Part shown: one piece after another, positions 1-8,826 of the stretch
How the letters are laid out: the number at the start of each line of letters is the position of its first letter
Position numbering within the stretch: the first letter of the stretch is position 1
Assembly (NCBI GenBank): GCA_937902285.1
Contig: CALGTB010000270.1
Span: 1 to 37,312 of the forward strand
DNA: 37,312 nt
Origin: an uncultured Actinomycetes bacterium
GTDB lineage: Bacteria > Actinomycetota > Actinomycetes > S36-B12
Direction of reading: 5' to 3'
Notes under the pieces: generated by a model
Told to the model about the DNA's origin: nothing
Seen by the model: the letters and a program-made list of their open reading frames with translations, nothing else
Database searches by the model: none
Position numbers and translations under genes: made by a program

Positions 1-2
1 GA

Positions 3-1058
3 CTACTTCTTCTCGTCGTGCCCGCCGAACTCCTTGCGCATCGCGCTGAGAACCTTGCCCGTGAAGATGCCGCTGCTCTGCGAGTCGAAGCGCTCGTACA
101 GCGCGGCGGTGAGGACCGGCGTGGGAACGCCCTCCTCGATCGCCGCGATCGAGGTCCAGCGCCCCTCGCCCGAGTCCGACACCCGGCCCGAGAACTCGTC
201 CAGCTCGGGTGACTGGTGCATGGCGGCAGCCGTGAGGTCGAGCAGCCATGAGCCGACCACGCTGCCGCGCCGCCACACCTCGGTGATCGCCGGCAGGTCG
301 AGGTCGAACTGGTAGAACTGCGGATCACTCAGGGGCGCCGTCTCGGCATCGGCGTCTCGGGCGACCTTTCCGGCGTTGGCGTGCTTGAGCACGTTCAGCC
401 CCTCGGCGTAGGCGGCCATGAGCCCGTACTCGATGCCGTTGTGGACCATCTTGACGAAGTGACCGGCTCCGGACGGGCCGCAGTGCAGCCAGCCGCGCTC
501 CTCGGGAGCCGGATCGCCCACGCGGCCCTCGGTGCGCGGTGCCGAGTCGACACCGGGCGCGATGGTGTCCCACAGGGGTGCGAGCCGGTCGACTGCCCTG
601 TCGGCGCCGCCGATCATGAGGCAGTAGCCGCGGTCCTTGCCCCAGACGCCTCCGGAGGTCCCGACGTCGAGATAGTCGATGCCCTTGGCCGCCGCGAGCT
701 CACCGCGCCGCATGTCGTCGCGGTAGTACGAGTTCCCGCCGTCGATGAGGCAGTCGCCGGGCTCGAGGAGGCCGATCAGCTCGGTGACGACGGACTCCGT
801 GATGTGCCCGGCCGGAACCATGACCCAGACGGCTCGCGGTGCGGGAAGGGCGGCGACCAGGTCGGCGAGCGACGACGTTCCGACGGAGCCCTCCGCAGCG
901 AGTGCCTCGACGGCCGCGGCCTGCGGGTCGTAGACCACCGTCGAGTGCCCGTCGGCCATGGCGCGCCGGACGAGGTTGGCCCCCATGCGACCGAGGCCCA
1001 CCATCCCCAGCGTGACGCGCGGGCTGGCACTCGTGGGGACAGCTGCCGGTGAGTTCAT
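3..1058 (-). CDS. gnd: 6-phosphogluconate dehydrogenase, decarboxylating (short form)
   Basis: Oxidises and decarboxylates 6-phosphogluconate to ribulose 5-phosphate in the oxidative pentose phosphate pathway, in the cytosol. The 351-residue product has an N-terminal Rossmann dinucleotide fold (GLGRMG at residues 21-26), the DGGNSYY segment (107-113), the substrate-binding GTSGG (134-138) and the helix HFVKMVHNGIEYG with the catalytic Lys204 and Asn208. It is shorter than the roughly 470-residue E. coli Gnd and matches the short, often NAD-linked subgroup; cofactor preference is inference. The ATG at 1058 was chosen because AAGGAG lies 11 nt upstream; a start at 1091 adds 11 unconserved residues and has no ribosome site. 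The TAG stop is complete at 3-5. The gene is divergent from pgi across 55 bp. Confidence 0.95.
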   Translation of the reverse strand: MNSPAAVPTSASPRVTLGMVGLGRMGANLVRRAMADGHSTVVYDPQAAAVEALAAEGSVGTSSLADLVAALPAPRAVWVMVPAGHITESVVTELIGLLEPGDCLIDGGNSYYRDDMRRGELAAAKGIDYLDVGTSGGVWGKDRGYCLMIGGADRAVDRLAPLWDTIAPGVDSAPRTEGRVGDPAPEERGWLHCGPSGAGHFVKMVHNGIEYGLMAAYAEGLNVLKHANAGKVARDADAETAPLSDPQFYQFDLDLPAITEVWRRGSVVGSWLLDLTAAAMHQSPELDEFSGRVSDSGEGRWTSIAAIEEGVPTPVLTAALYERFDSQSSGIFTGKVLSAMRKEFGGHDEKK

Positions 1059-1091
1059 GGCTACTTCGACTCCTTGTGCGACGGGCCTCAC

Positions 1092-1097
1092 ACGCTA
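1092..1097 (-). promoter_or_regulatory. possible -10 element for gnd (TAGCGT)
   Basis: On the minus strand TAGCGT fits the actinobacterial -10 pattern TANNNT. It would give a start near 1085 and a leader of about 27 nt holding the AAGGAG site of gnd. No convincing -35 is seen. The CTAG in the middle of the 55-bp divergent spacer is shared with the pgi side. Confidence 0.35.
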
Positions 1098-1113
1098 GTG
1101 GAAGGCTGGGCGC

Positions 1114-2751
1114 ATGACGAGCCACGCGACCTCCGACGATCCCACCCGCACGACGGCGTGGGCGGACCTCAGCGCCCACGCCGAACGGCTGCAGGGCACG
1201 ACCATCCGCTCACTCGTCGACGCCGACCCCGACCGGCCCGCGTCCCTCGGGCTGTCGGCGGCGGACGTGCACCTCGATGTGTCGCGCCAGCGGGTGACGG
1301 GCGCAGTGCTGGAGTCGCTGCTGGCCCTGGCTCGGGAGCGCGGTGTCATGGAGCGCCGCGACGCCATGCTCTCGGGCGCCCACATCAACGTGACCGAGGA
1401 TCGGGCGGTCCTGCACACGGCGCTGCGCCAGCCGGCGGGCTCGTCGCTGACGGTCGACGGCCAGGATGTCGCTGCTGACGTCCAGGAGGTCCTCAGCCGC
1501 ATGTCGGACTTCGCCGAGTCGGTCCGCTCGGGGGAGTGGCAGGGTGCCACGGGACGGCGCATCACCGCAGTCGTCAACGTCGGCATCGGCGGGTCCGATC
1601 TCGGCCCAGCGATGGCCTACACCGCTCTGCGGCATTTCAGCGACCGTGGGATCACCTTCCGGTTCGTCTCGAACGTCGACCCGACCGACATGAGCGAGGC
1701 GATCCGCGACCTCGACCCCGCGAGCACGCTCTTCATCGTGGCGTCCAAGACGTTCACGACCCTCGAGACGATGACGAATGCCCACGCTGCGCGCGCATGG
1801 CTGGTCGCAGCGCTCGGTGATGAGGCGGTCAGCCGGCACTTCGTCGCCGTCTCGACCAACGCGCAGAAGGTGGAGGAGTTCGGCATCGACACCGCCAACA
1901 TGTTCGGCTTCTGGGACTGGGTCGGCGGGCGGTACTCGATGGACTCCGCGATCGGGCTGAGCACCATGATCGCTATCGGCGCGAACGGATTCGGGGAGCT
2001 GCTGGCCGGCTTCCATGCGATGGACGATCACTTCGCGACAGCACCCGCCGAGCAGAACGTCCCGCTGCTCATGGGGCTCCTGGCCGTCTGGAACCGCAAC
2101 TTCCTCGACATCCAGACCACGGCGGTCCTGCCCTACTCGCAGTACCTGGCGCGCTTCCCCGCGTACCTGCAGCAGCTGACGATGGAGAGCAACGGCAAGA
2201 GCGTGCGACTCGACGGTGCCAGGGTCGACTACGACACCGGCGCGATCTTCTGGGGCGAGCCCGGCACGAACGGCCAGCACTCGTTCTACCAGCTCCTGCA
2301 CCAGGGCACGAGCACGGTCTCGTGCGACATCATCGTCGTGGCCCGCACCGACAATCCGCTGACCGACCAGCAGGACATGCTCGTCGCGAACGCCCTCGCG
2401 CAGGCATCCGTCCTCGCCATGGGCCGCACGGCGGAGGAGGTCGCGGCCGACGGAACGCCGCCGGATCTCGTCGAGCACAAGGTGATGCCGGGCAACCGGC
2501 CGGTGACGGTGATCACCGTGGAGCGGCTGACGCCGTTCTCCCTCGGCAGCCTCATCGCCCTCTACGAGCACAGTGTCTTCGTCCAGGGGGCGATCTGGGG
2601 CATCGACTCGTTCGACCAGTGGGGGGTCGAGCTCGGCAAGAAGGTGGCGATGGGCATCCTCGGCGATCTGCGCGCGGGCTCAGCGGCCGATCCCAGCCTC
2701 GACACGCCGACGAGGGCCTCGATGGAGCTGTACCTGTCTCTGCGCGGCTAG
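1114..2751 (+). CDS. pgi: Glucose-6-phosphate isomerase
   Basis: Interconverts glucose 6-phosphate and fructose 6-phosphate in glycolysis and gluconeogenesis, in the cytosol. The 545-residue length equals that of the long bacterial family. Visible signatures are GIGGSDLGP (about residue 157), ASKTFTTLET, GGRYSMDSAIGLS, MESNGKSVR with catalytic Glu358, EPGTNGQHSFYQL with His389, and the C-terminal VELGKKVA with Lys509/510, matching Glu355, His386 and Lys514 of the E. coli enzyme. The ATG at 1114 has GGAAGG 8 nt upstream. It is divergent from gnd, so glycolysis and the pentose phosphate pathway share a 55-bp control region. The TAG stop overlaps the stop of the convergent PAC2 gene in one CTAG palindrome. 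Confidence 0.98.
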   Translation: MTSHATSDDPTRTTAWADLSAHAERLQGTTIRSLVDADPDRPASLGLSAADVHLDVSRQRVTGAVLESLLALARERGVMERRDAMLSGAHINVTEDRAVLHTALRQPAGSSLTVDGQDVAADVQEVLSRMSDFAESVRSGEWQGATGRRITAVVNVGIGGSDLGPAMAYTALRHFSDRGITFRFVSNVDPTDMSEAIRDLDPASTLFIVASKTFTTLETMTNAHAARAWLVAALGDEAVSRHFVAVSTNAQKVEEFGIDTANMFGFWDWVGGRYSMDSAIGLSTMIAIGANGFGELLAGFHAMDDHFATAPAEQNVPLLMGLLAVWNRNFLDIQTTAVLPYSQYLARFPAYLQQLTMESNGKSVRLDGARVDYDTGAIFWGEPGTNGQHSFYQLLHQGTSTVSCDIIVVARTDNPLTDQQDMLVANALAQASVLAMGRTAEEVAADGTPPDLVEHKVMPGNRPVTVITVERLTPFSLGSLIALYEHSVFVQGAIWGIDSFDQWGVELGKKVAMGILGDLRAGSAADPSLDTPTRASMELYLSLRG

Positions 2752-3599
2752 CGGTCGTCGGCGCCGCGCCGGCGCAGGTACCGCTCGAACTCGCGGGCGA
2801 TCGCCTCGCCGCTGGCCTCCGGGAGGTCCGTGGCGTCGCGCGCGTCCTCGAGCTGCTTGACGTAGTCGGCCACCTCCTCGTCCTCGGCCGCGAGCTCGTC
2901 GACGCCGAGCTCCCAGGCCCGGGCCTCGTCGACGAGGCCGCCGAGCGGAACGGGGATGTCGAGGATGTCCTCGATGCGCCGGACGAGCGACAGCGTCGCC
3001 TTCGGGCAGGGAGGCTGGGCCACGTAGTGCGGCACGGCCGCCCAGAGCGACACCGACGTCATCCCGAAACGGCCGCAGGCATCCTGCAGCACGCCCACGA
3101 TCCCGGTCGGACCCTCGTAGGTCGACGGCTCGAGGTCGAGCTCGGCCCCGAGCGCGGCATCGGACGTGGTTCCGGTGACCGGTACGGGCCGGGTGTGGGG
3201 GATGTCGGACAGCAGGGCGCCGAGGGTGATCACGAGCGACACCTCCAGTTCGGCGGCGAGTCCGAGGATCTCGCGGACGAACTGCTGCCACTTCATGTTG
3301 GGCTCGATGCCCTGCACGAGCACGATGTCGCGAGGGTAGAGCGGGACGCGGGCGATGTAGATGCGCGTCGCCGGCCAGGTGAGGCTGCGGATCCCGGTCT
3401 CGTCGACGCTGATGTGGGGACGGTTCACCTGGTAGTCGTAGTACTCCTCGGAGTCGAGGTCCGCCAGCGCCTGGGCGTCCCACACCTCGCGCAGGTGCGC
3501 GATGGCGCCCGATGCGGAGTCGCCGGCGTCGTTCCAGCCCTCGAAGGCGGCGACCATGACCGGATCGACGAGCGTCGGGAACTCGTCAAGCTCGATCAC
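2748..3599 (-). CDS. PAC2 family (proteasome assembly chaperone-like) protein
   Basis: A 283-residue protein of the bacterial PAC2 family. The family is named for a eukaryotic 20S proteasome assembly chaperone; the bacterial role is not established, and I claim no function. Typical segments are the N-terminal PVMVAAFEGWNDAGDSAS, a central VLVQGIEPNMKWQQF, an LITLGALL-like strand and the LWAAVPHYVA motif. The C-terminus is acidic and helical. The GTG start at 3599 is set by GGAGG upstream and by a GTGA overlap with the stop of the alpha/beta hydrolase, so the two are translationally coupled. M. tuberculosis keeps a PAC2 gene (Rv2125) beside metH (Rv2124c) near its proteasome genes, as here. 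Its stop overlaps that of pgi. Confidence 0.9.
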   Translation of the reverse strand: MIELDEFPTLVDPVMVAAFEGWNDAGDSASGAIAHLREVWDAQALADLDSEEYYDYQVNRPHISVDETGIRSLTWPATRIYIARVPLYPRDIVLVQGIEPNMKWQQFVREILGLAAELEVSLVITLGALLSDIPHTRPVPVTGTTSDAALGAELDLEPSTYEGPTGIVGVLQDACGRFGMTSVSLWAAVPHYVAQPPCPKATLSLVRRIEDILDIPVPLGGLVDEARAWELGVDELAAEDEEVADYVKQLEDARDATDLPEASGEAIAREFERYLRRRGADDR

Positions 3600-4534
3600 T
3601 CGGTGCCTCCATCCGGACCTGCTGTACCGGCTCCACTGGCTGCTCCGGCGACCTCCTCGACCAGCGAGTCGATCAGTCCGGCCACCAGCGCGGGCCACTG
3701 CAAGGGTACGTCGTGAACGGCCCCCGACCATCGATGAACGAGCAGGTTGGATCGGCGAGCCGCAGCGTCCACCGCGTCCTTGCGCGCCGCCTGCCACGGA
3801 CCACCGTCGTCGCCGGGGTCGGGCAACCCGCCCGGGGCGCACACGGCGGCCCACACGGGCGTTCCCGCGAGCTCGCAGGCCTCGAGGTCGCCAGCCGGCA
3901 CAGCGTCGAGGAGGCCGTCGAGGACGCGGAGGTGCCGCTCGACGCCGATGCGGGTACGCATGAGCCCCTCGTCGTCGGTGGTGAAGGTGGGGGCCAGAGC
4001 GGCCTGCACCTCGTCCGACCAGGAGGCCCCGAGATCGCCCTGGCGGACCATGGACCAGAGCGTGTCCTCCGGCACCCCGAGGGCCGGGGGCGTCAGCTGC
4101 CGGCGGACCTGCGCCCGGTCGCCCAGGGCGGCCGGTGACCACAGGCCGCCGTCGATGAGCGCGACCGCGGCGGCGCGAGCAGGGGCCAGCGCGGCCGCAC
4201 GCAGCGCCACCGAGGCGCCCCAGGAGTGCCCGACGATCACTGCACGCGACCAGCCCAGTGCATCCAGGACGGCGATCGCATCCCGCCCGCACGCGTCGAG
4301 CGAGTAGTCGGCCTCGAGCGGGGTGTCGGACTCGCCGTGCCCGCGCTGGTCGAGGGTGGCCACCGGCCGGGCGCGAAGCCGGGTCACCACGGGGTCCCAG
4401 AACCGGCGCTGCTGGCTCAGTCCATGGAGGAGGAGCACGGGCATCCCGTCCGATCCGGCTGGCTCATGCACCGACGCCGTGAGGGCCAGTCCGTCGGCCG
4501 TACCGACCTGGAGGTCCCGCACCGACGCCGCCAT
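3596..4534 (-). CDS. Alpha/beta hydrolase-fold protein
   Basis: A 312-residue cytosolic alpha/beta hydrolase. The core shows the oxyanion-hole HG in VLLLHGLSQ (about residue 37), the DQRGHGESD turn (62-70), the nucleophile elbow GHSWG with Ser104 and the likely catalytic His274 in AVHDVPLQWP. The acidic member is not obvious; it should lie near the WAAVCAPGG strand. The substrate cannot be read from the sequence; esterase, epoxide-hydrolase-like and haloperoxidase-like members share these motifs. It is the first gene of a two-gene unit with the PAC2 gene (GTGA overlap). A TACGGT hexamer ends 6 nt before the ATG, which suggests a leaderless transcript. Confidence 0.88.
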   Translation of the reverse strand: MAASVRDLQVGTADGLALTASVHEPAGSDGMPVLLLHGLSQQRRFWDPVVTRLRARPVATLDQRGHGESDTPLEADYSLDACGRDAIAVLDALGWSRAVIVGHSWGASVALRAAALAPARAAAVALIDGGLWSPAALGDRAQVRRQLTPPALGVPEDTLWSMVRQGDLGASWSDEVQAALAPTFTTDDEGLMRTRIGVERHLRVLDGLLDAVPAGDLEACELAGTPVWAAVCAPGGLPDPGDDGGPWQAARKDAVDAAARRSNLLVHRWSGAVHDVPLQWPALVAGLIDSLVEEVAGAASGAGTAGPDGGTE

Positions 4535-4540
4535 GGCGTC

Positions 4541-4546
4541 ACCGTA
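4541..4546 (-). promoter_or_regulatory. -10-like element for the alpha/beta hydrolase gene (TACGGT)
   Basis: Minus-strand TACGGT fits TANNNT and is separated from the ATG (4534) by exactly 6 nt, so the predicted transcription start falls on the start codon. No Shine-Dalgarno sequence precedes the gene. Confidence 0.45.
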
Positions 4547-4577
4547 GTGCGTCCGGTGCGCGTCACCGCTCAGTCGG

Positions 4578-4583
4578 TAGTCT
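4578..4583 (+). promoter_or_regulatory. -10-like element for metH (TAGTCT)
   Basis: TAGTCT lies 10 nt before the metH ATG. No purine-rich ribosome site is visible in the 59-bp divergent spacer, so a leaderless or very short leader is likely. The spacer is too short for a cobalamin riboswitch. Confidence 0.4.
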
Positions 4584-4593
4584 TGCGGCCATC

Positions 4594-7500
4594 ATGGACA
4601 GCACCGTCACGACGCACCCCACCCATGGCCGAGGCTCCCTCCGCGAGGCACTCGCGAAACGGGTGGTGGTGGCAGACGGGGCGATGGGCACGATGCTCCA
4701 GGCGGCCGACCCCTCCCTGGACGACTTCCAGGGGCACGAGGGCTGCAACGAGATCCTCAACGTCACCCGCCCCGAACTCGTGGCGAGCGTGCATGACGCG
4801 TACTTCTCGGTCGGCGTCGACTGTGTCGAGACGAACACGTTCGGCGCCAACTACGCCAACCTCGGCGAGTACGGCATCGAGGACCGGATCTTCGAACTCG
4901 CCGCCGCCGGTGCCGCCATCGCCCGTCGCACCGCCGACGAGTGGTCGACCCCCGGTCGGCCGCGCTGGGTGCTGGGCTCCGTCGGACCGGGCACCAAGCT
5001 CCCGAGCCTCGGGCATGCGCCCTTCGCCCTCCTGCGCGATGCCTACGAGCAGCAGGTGGCCGGCCTGGTCGCCGGCGGCGCGGACGCCATCCTCATCGAG
5101 ACGGCCCAGGACCTGCTCCAGGCGAAGGCCGCGATCATCGGCGCACGACGGGCCCTGCGGGCCTCCGGCGTCGACCTGCCCGTGTTCGCCCAGGTCACGG
5201 TCGAGACGACCGGCACCATGCTGCTCGGCACCGAGATCGGGGCGGCACTGACGGCCCTGGCCCCGCTCGGCATCGACATGATCGGGCTCAACTGCGCGAC
5301 GGGTCCGAGCGAGATGAGCGAGCACCTGCGCACGCTGGCCCGGTCGTCGACGATCGGCATCTCGTCCATGCCCAACGCGGGACTTCCCGTGCTGACGTCG
5401 GACGGCGCCCACTATCCGCTCAGCCCCGTCGAGCTGGCCGATGCCCACGACACCTTCACCCGGGACTTCGGCCTCACGCTGGTCGGCGGGTGCTGCGGAA
5501 CCACTCCCGAGCACCTCAAGCACGTGGTCGACCGGGTGCGCGGGCGGGAGATCACGCCGCGCAAGGCGCGCCATGAGTCGTCGGCGGCATCCCTCTACCA
5601 GTCGGTTCCCTTCCGGCAGGACACTGCCTACCTGTCCATCGGCGAGCGCACGAACGCGAACGGGTCGCGGGCCTTCCGCGACGCGATGCTCGAGCAGCGC
5701 TGGGACGACTGCATCGAGATCGCCCGCGACCAGATCCGTGACGGGGCCCACCTGCTCGACCTCTGTATCGACTACGTGGGCCGCGACGGTGTCGCCGACA
5801 TGCGCGAGCTCGCCGGGCGGCTCGCCACGGCCTCGACGCTGCCGATCGTCCTGGACTCCACCGAGCCGGCGGTCCTGAAGGCGGGGCTCGAGATGCTGGG
5901 CGGCCGCGCCGTCATCAACTCGGTGAACTACGAGGACGGGGACGGCCCCGACTCGCGGTTCGGGCGCATCATGCCGCTCGTCGCCGAGCACGGTGCTGCG
6001 GTGGTGGCCCTCACGATCGACGAGGAGGGCCAGGCCCGCACGGCCGACTGGAAGGTCAGCGTCGCCGACCGGCTCATTCGCGACCTCACGGGCAAGTGGG
6101 GGATGTCTGTCGGCGACATCCTCGTCGACACGCTCACGTTCCCGATCGCGACGGGCCAGGAGGAGACCCGACGCGACGGGATCGAGACGATCGAGGCCAT
6201 CCGCCGGCTCAAGACCCTCCATCCGGGCGTCCAGACCACTCTCGGCCTGTCGAACGTGTCGTTCGGGCTGAACCCCGCAGCCCGCCAGGTGCTCAACTCG
6301 GTGTTCCTCCATGAGTGCATCGCGGCAGGTCTCGACTCGGCGATCGTGCACGCGTCCAAGATCCTGCCGATGTCGAAGATCGCCGACGAGCAGCGGCATG
6401 TCGCCCTCGACCTCGTCTACGACCGTCGCACCTACGACGCCGACGGCAACACCCTGTACGACCCCCTCCAGAGGTTCCTCGAGCTGTTCGAGGGCGTGGA
6501 GGCGCGCAACCTGTCCGCGTCCCGAGCCGAGGAGCTCGCGGGCCTGCCCCTGTTCGAGCGTCTCGAGCGCCGCATCATCGACGGCGAGCGGATCGGGCTC
6601 GAGGCCGACCTCGATGAGGCTCTCACCGAGCGCCCCGCCCTCGAGATCGTCAACGACACCCTCCTGGCCGGCATGAAGGTCGTCGGCGAGCTGTTCGCGT
6701 CCGGCGAGATGCAACTGCCGTTCGTGCTCCAGAGCGCAGAGGTCATGAAGACGGCTGTCGCCCACCTCGAGCCCCACATGGAGAAGACCGACGAGGCGGG
6801 CAAGGGGACCATGGTCCTCGCGACCGTCAAGGGCGACGTGCATGACATCGGCAAGAACCTCGTCGACATCATCCTGAGCAACAACGGCTACACGGTGGTG
6901 AACATCGGGATCAAGCAGCCCATCTCCGCCATCATCGACGCTGCCGAGAGCAACGACGCGGACGTCATCGGCATGAGCGGGCTCCTGGTGAAGAGCACGG
7001 TGATCATGAAGGAGAACCTCGAGGAGCTCAACGCCCGCAAGGTGGCGGAGAGGTTCCCCGTGGTCCTGGGCGGCGCCGCCCTCACGCGCTCGTACGTGGA
7101 GCAGGATCTCGCCGACATCTACGAGGGCGAGGTCCGCTACGCGCGCGATGCGTTCGAGGGCCTTCGCCTCATGGATGCGGTGATGGCGGTCAAGCGCGGG
7201 GTCCCGGGTGCGGCGCTGCCCGAGCGCCGAGCCCGTCGCGTCACGACGGCGGCTCGTCCCGCCACGACGGAGCCCATCGACATGCCGGCGCGCTCCGACG
7301 TGGCCGTCGACGTCCAGCTGCCCACCCCGCCGTTCTGGGGCGACCGCATCGTGAAGGGCGTGGCGCTGGCCGACTACGTGCCGTACCTCGACGAGCGGGC
7401 GCTGTTCCTCGGGCAGTGGGGGCTCAAGCCCACCCGCGGCGACGGCCCGTCCTACGAGGAGCTCGTGGAGACGGAGGGCCGTCCCCGCCTGCGCCACTGG

Positions 7501-8112
7501 CTGGACCGCATCCAGACCGAGGCGATGATCGAGCCGGCCGTCGCCTACGGGTACTTCCCGTGCCACGCCGACGGCGACGACCTCGTCGTGCTCAACGGCG
7601 ACGGCGAGGAGCGCACCCGCTTCAGCTTCCCGCGTCAGCGTCGTGACCGGCACCTGTGCCTGTCGGACTTCTTCCGGCCGAAGGAGTCAGGCGACACCGA
7701 TGTGGTCGCGTTCACCGTCGTGACCATGGGCGAGGCGGCCTCGCGGGCGACGGCACAGCTCTTCGAGGCCGACGCCTACCGCGACTACCTCGAGCTGCAC
7801 GGCCTCAGCGTGCAGCTGACCGAGGCGCTGGCCGAGTACTGGCACGCCCGCATCCGCGACGAGCTGGGGCTGGCCGCGTTCGACAGCACCGACATGGACT
7901 ACCTCATCGCCAAGCAGGGCTACCGGGGATCCCGCTACTCGTTCGGCTACCCCGCCTGTCCCGACCTCGAGCAGCAGGTGCAGCTCATGGAGCTGCTCGT
8001 GCCCGAGCGCATCGGGGTGGTGCTCTCGGAGGAGTTCCAGCTGCATCCGGAGCAGTCGACGAGCGCGATCATCGCGCACCACCCCGAGGCCAAGTACTTC
8101 AACGCCACCTGA
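4594..8112 (+). CDS. metH: Cobalamin-dependent methionine synthase
   Basis: Transfers the methyl group of 5-methyltetrahydrofolate to homocysteine through methylcobalamin, in the cytosol. The 1172-residue protein has all four modules. The homocysteine module carries Zn ligands Cys234 (GLNCATG) and Cys300-Cys301 (GGCCGT). The pterin-binding barrel starts at SIGERTNANGS (348). The B12 cap and Rossmann module contain DVHDIGKN with the cobalt-ligating His750, and the C-terminal reactivation module has RDRHLCLSDFF and GYRGSRYSFGYPACPDL (from 1109) for AdoMet. It is slightly shorter than E. coli MetH (1227). The first base of a downstream ATG overlaps its TGA, coupling it to a HAD phosphatase. It sits beside the PAC2 gene as in mycobacteria. 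Confidence 0.98.
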   Translation: MDSTVTTHPTHGRGSLREALAKRVVVADGAMGTMLQAADPSLDDFQGHEGCNEILNVTRPELVASVHDAYFSVGVDCVETNTFGANYANLGEYGIEDRIFELAAAGAAIARRTADEWSTPGRPRWVLGSVGPGTKLPSLGHAPFALLRDAYEQQVAGLVAGGADAILIETAQDLLQAKAAIIGARRALRASGVDLPVFAQVTVETTGTMLLGTEIGAALTALAPLGIDMIGLNCATGPSEMSEHLRTLARSSTIGISSMPNAGLPVLTSDGAHYPLSPVELADAHDTFTRDFGLTLVGGCCGTTPEHLKHVVDRVRGREITPRKARHESSAASLYQSVPFRQDTAYLSIGERTNANGSRAFRDAMLEQRWDDCIEIARDQIRDGAHLLDLCIDYVGRDGVADMRELAGRLATASTLPIVLDSTEPAVLKAGLEMLGGRAVINSVNYEDGDGPDSRFGRIMPLVAEHGAAVVALTIDEEGQARTADWKVSVADRLIRDLTGKWGMSVGDILVDTLTFPIATGQEETRRDGIETIEAIRRLKTLHPGVQTTLGLSNVSFGLNPAARQVLNSVFLHECIAAGLDSAIVHASKILPMSKIADEQRHVALDLVYDRRTYDADGNTLYDPLQRFLELFEGVEARNLSASRAEELAGLPLFERLERRIIDGERIGLEADLDEALTERPALEIVNDTLLAGMKVVGELFASGEMQLPFVLQSAEVMKTAVAHLEPHMEKTDEAGKGTMVLATVKGDVHDIGKNLVDIILSNNGYTVVNIGIKQPISAIIDAAESNDADVIGMSGLLVKSTVIMKENLEELNARKVAERFPVVLGGAALTRSYVEQDLADIYEGEVRYARDAFEGLRLMDAVMAVKRGVPGAALPERRARRVTTAARPATTEPIDMPARSDVAVDVQLPTPPFWGDRIVKGVALADYVPYLDERALFLGQWGLKPTRGDGPSYEELVETEGRPRLRHWLDRIQTEAMIEPAVAYGYFPCHADGDDLVVLNGDGEERTRFSFPRQRRDRHLCLSDFFRPKESGDTDVVAFTVVTMGEAASRATAQLFEADAYRDYLELHGLSVQLTEALAEYWHARIRDELGLAAFDSTDMDYLIAKQGYRGSRYSFGYPACPDLEQQVQLMELLVPERIGVVLSEEFQLHPEQSTSAIIAHHPEAKYFNAT

Positions 8113-8798
8113 TGACCAGCGTCCTGCCGAGGCCGGCCCGGCCCGCGGCCGTGCTGTTCGACATGGACGGGACCCTCATCGACAGCGAGCACCTGTGGCT
8201 CCGGGCCGAGATCCTGACGATGGAACGCCTCGGCGGCTCGTGGTCCGAGGCCGACCAGGCTGCCTGCCTCGGCGGTCCGCTCGAGCGGGCCGTCGACTAC
8301 ATGATCGAGCGGGCCGGCGGGGGCCACGACCCCGCGGACGTTGCGGGCCACCTGCTCGACGACATGGAGTCGCTGCTGCGGTCGAGCCCCCTGGTCTGGC
8401 AGCCCGGTGCGCGGGCACTGCTCCTCGACGCCCGGTCGCAGGACATCCCCACGGCCCTGGTCTCGGCGTCATGGAACCGCCTGATCGACGCGGTGAGCGA
8501 CCGCATCCGCTCGGACGTCGGGCAGGAGTCCTTCGACATCGTGGTCGCCGGCGACGACGTGGAGAACAGCAAGCCGCACCCCGAGCCGTACCTGCAGGCG
8601 GCGGCCGCACTGGGCGTGCCCGCACGCGAGTGCCTGGTGCTCGAGGACTCGCCGCCGGGGGTGGCGTCGGGGCTCGCCGCAGGCTGCACCGTCGTGGCCA
8701 TCCCGCACATCGCGGACGTCGGGACGACGGATGCGTTCGTCATCGCGTCGCTCGAGGGCTGGACCGTGGAGTCGCTGTGGCGGGCTGCCGCGACCTAG
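8112..8798 (+). CDS. HAD-superfamily hydrolase (phosphatase-like)
   Basis: A 228-residue HAD hydrolase of the beta-phosphoglucomutase/phosphatase type. It has the nucleophile motif LFDMDGTLIDSE near the N-terminus (motif I), ALVSAS (motif II), the lysine of NSKPHPEPY (motif III) and LVLEDSPPG (motif IV). A helical cap lies between motifs I and II. The substrate is not evident; sugar phosphates or nucleotides are typical of the subfamily. The start is fixed by TGATGA at 8110, where metH's stop and this ATG share one base, so it is probably translated from the metH mRNA. It converges on the RecB-like nuclease with 28 bp between stops and no clear terminator. Confidence 0.9.
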   Translation: MTSVLPRPARPAAVLFDMDGTLIDSEHLWLRAEILTMERLGGSWSEADQAACLGGPLERAVDYMIERAGGGHDPADVAGHLLDDMESLLRSSPLVWQPGARALLLDARSQDIPTALVSASWNRLIDAVSDRIRSDVGQESFDIVVAGDDVENSKPHPEPYLQAAAALGVPARECLVLEDSPPGVASGLAAGCTVVAIPHIADVGTTDAFVIASLEGWTVESLWRAAAT

Positions 8799-8826
8799 TA
8801 CGTCGCGCCCCAGGTGCCACGCGCGA

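Noticed and set aside
1210..2571. Long antisense open frame over pgi
   Set aside because: Shadow of pgi codon bias; no recognisable domain or ribosome site.
4570..7653. Very long open frame (about 1027 codons) antisense to metH
   Set aside because: High-GC codon usage opens antisense frames; its composition is His/Arg/Val-rich with no family motifs, and metH on the other strand is unmistakable.
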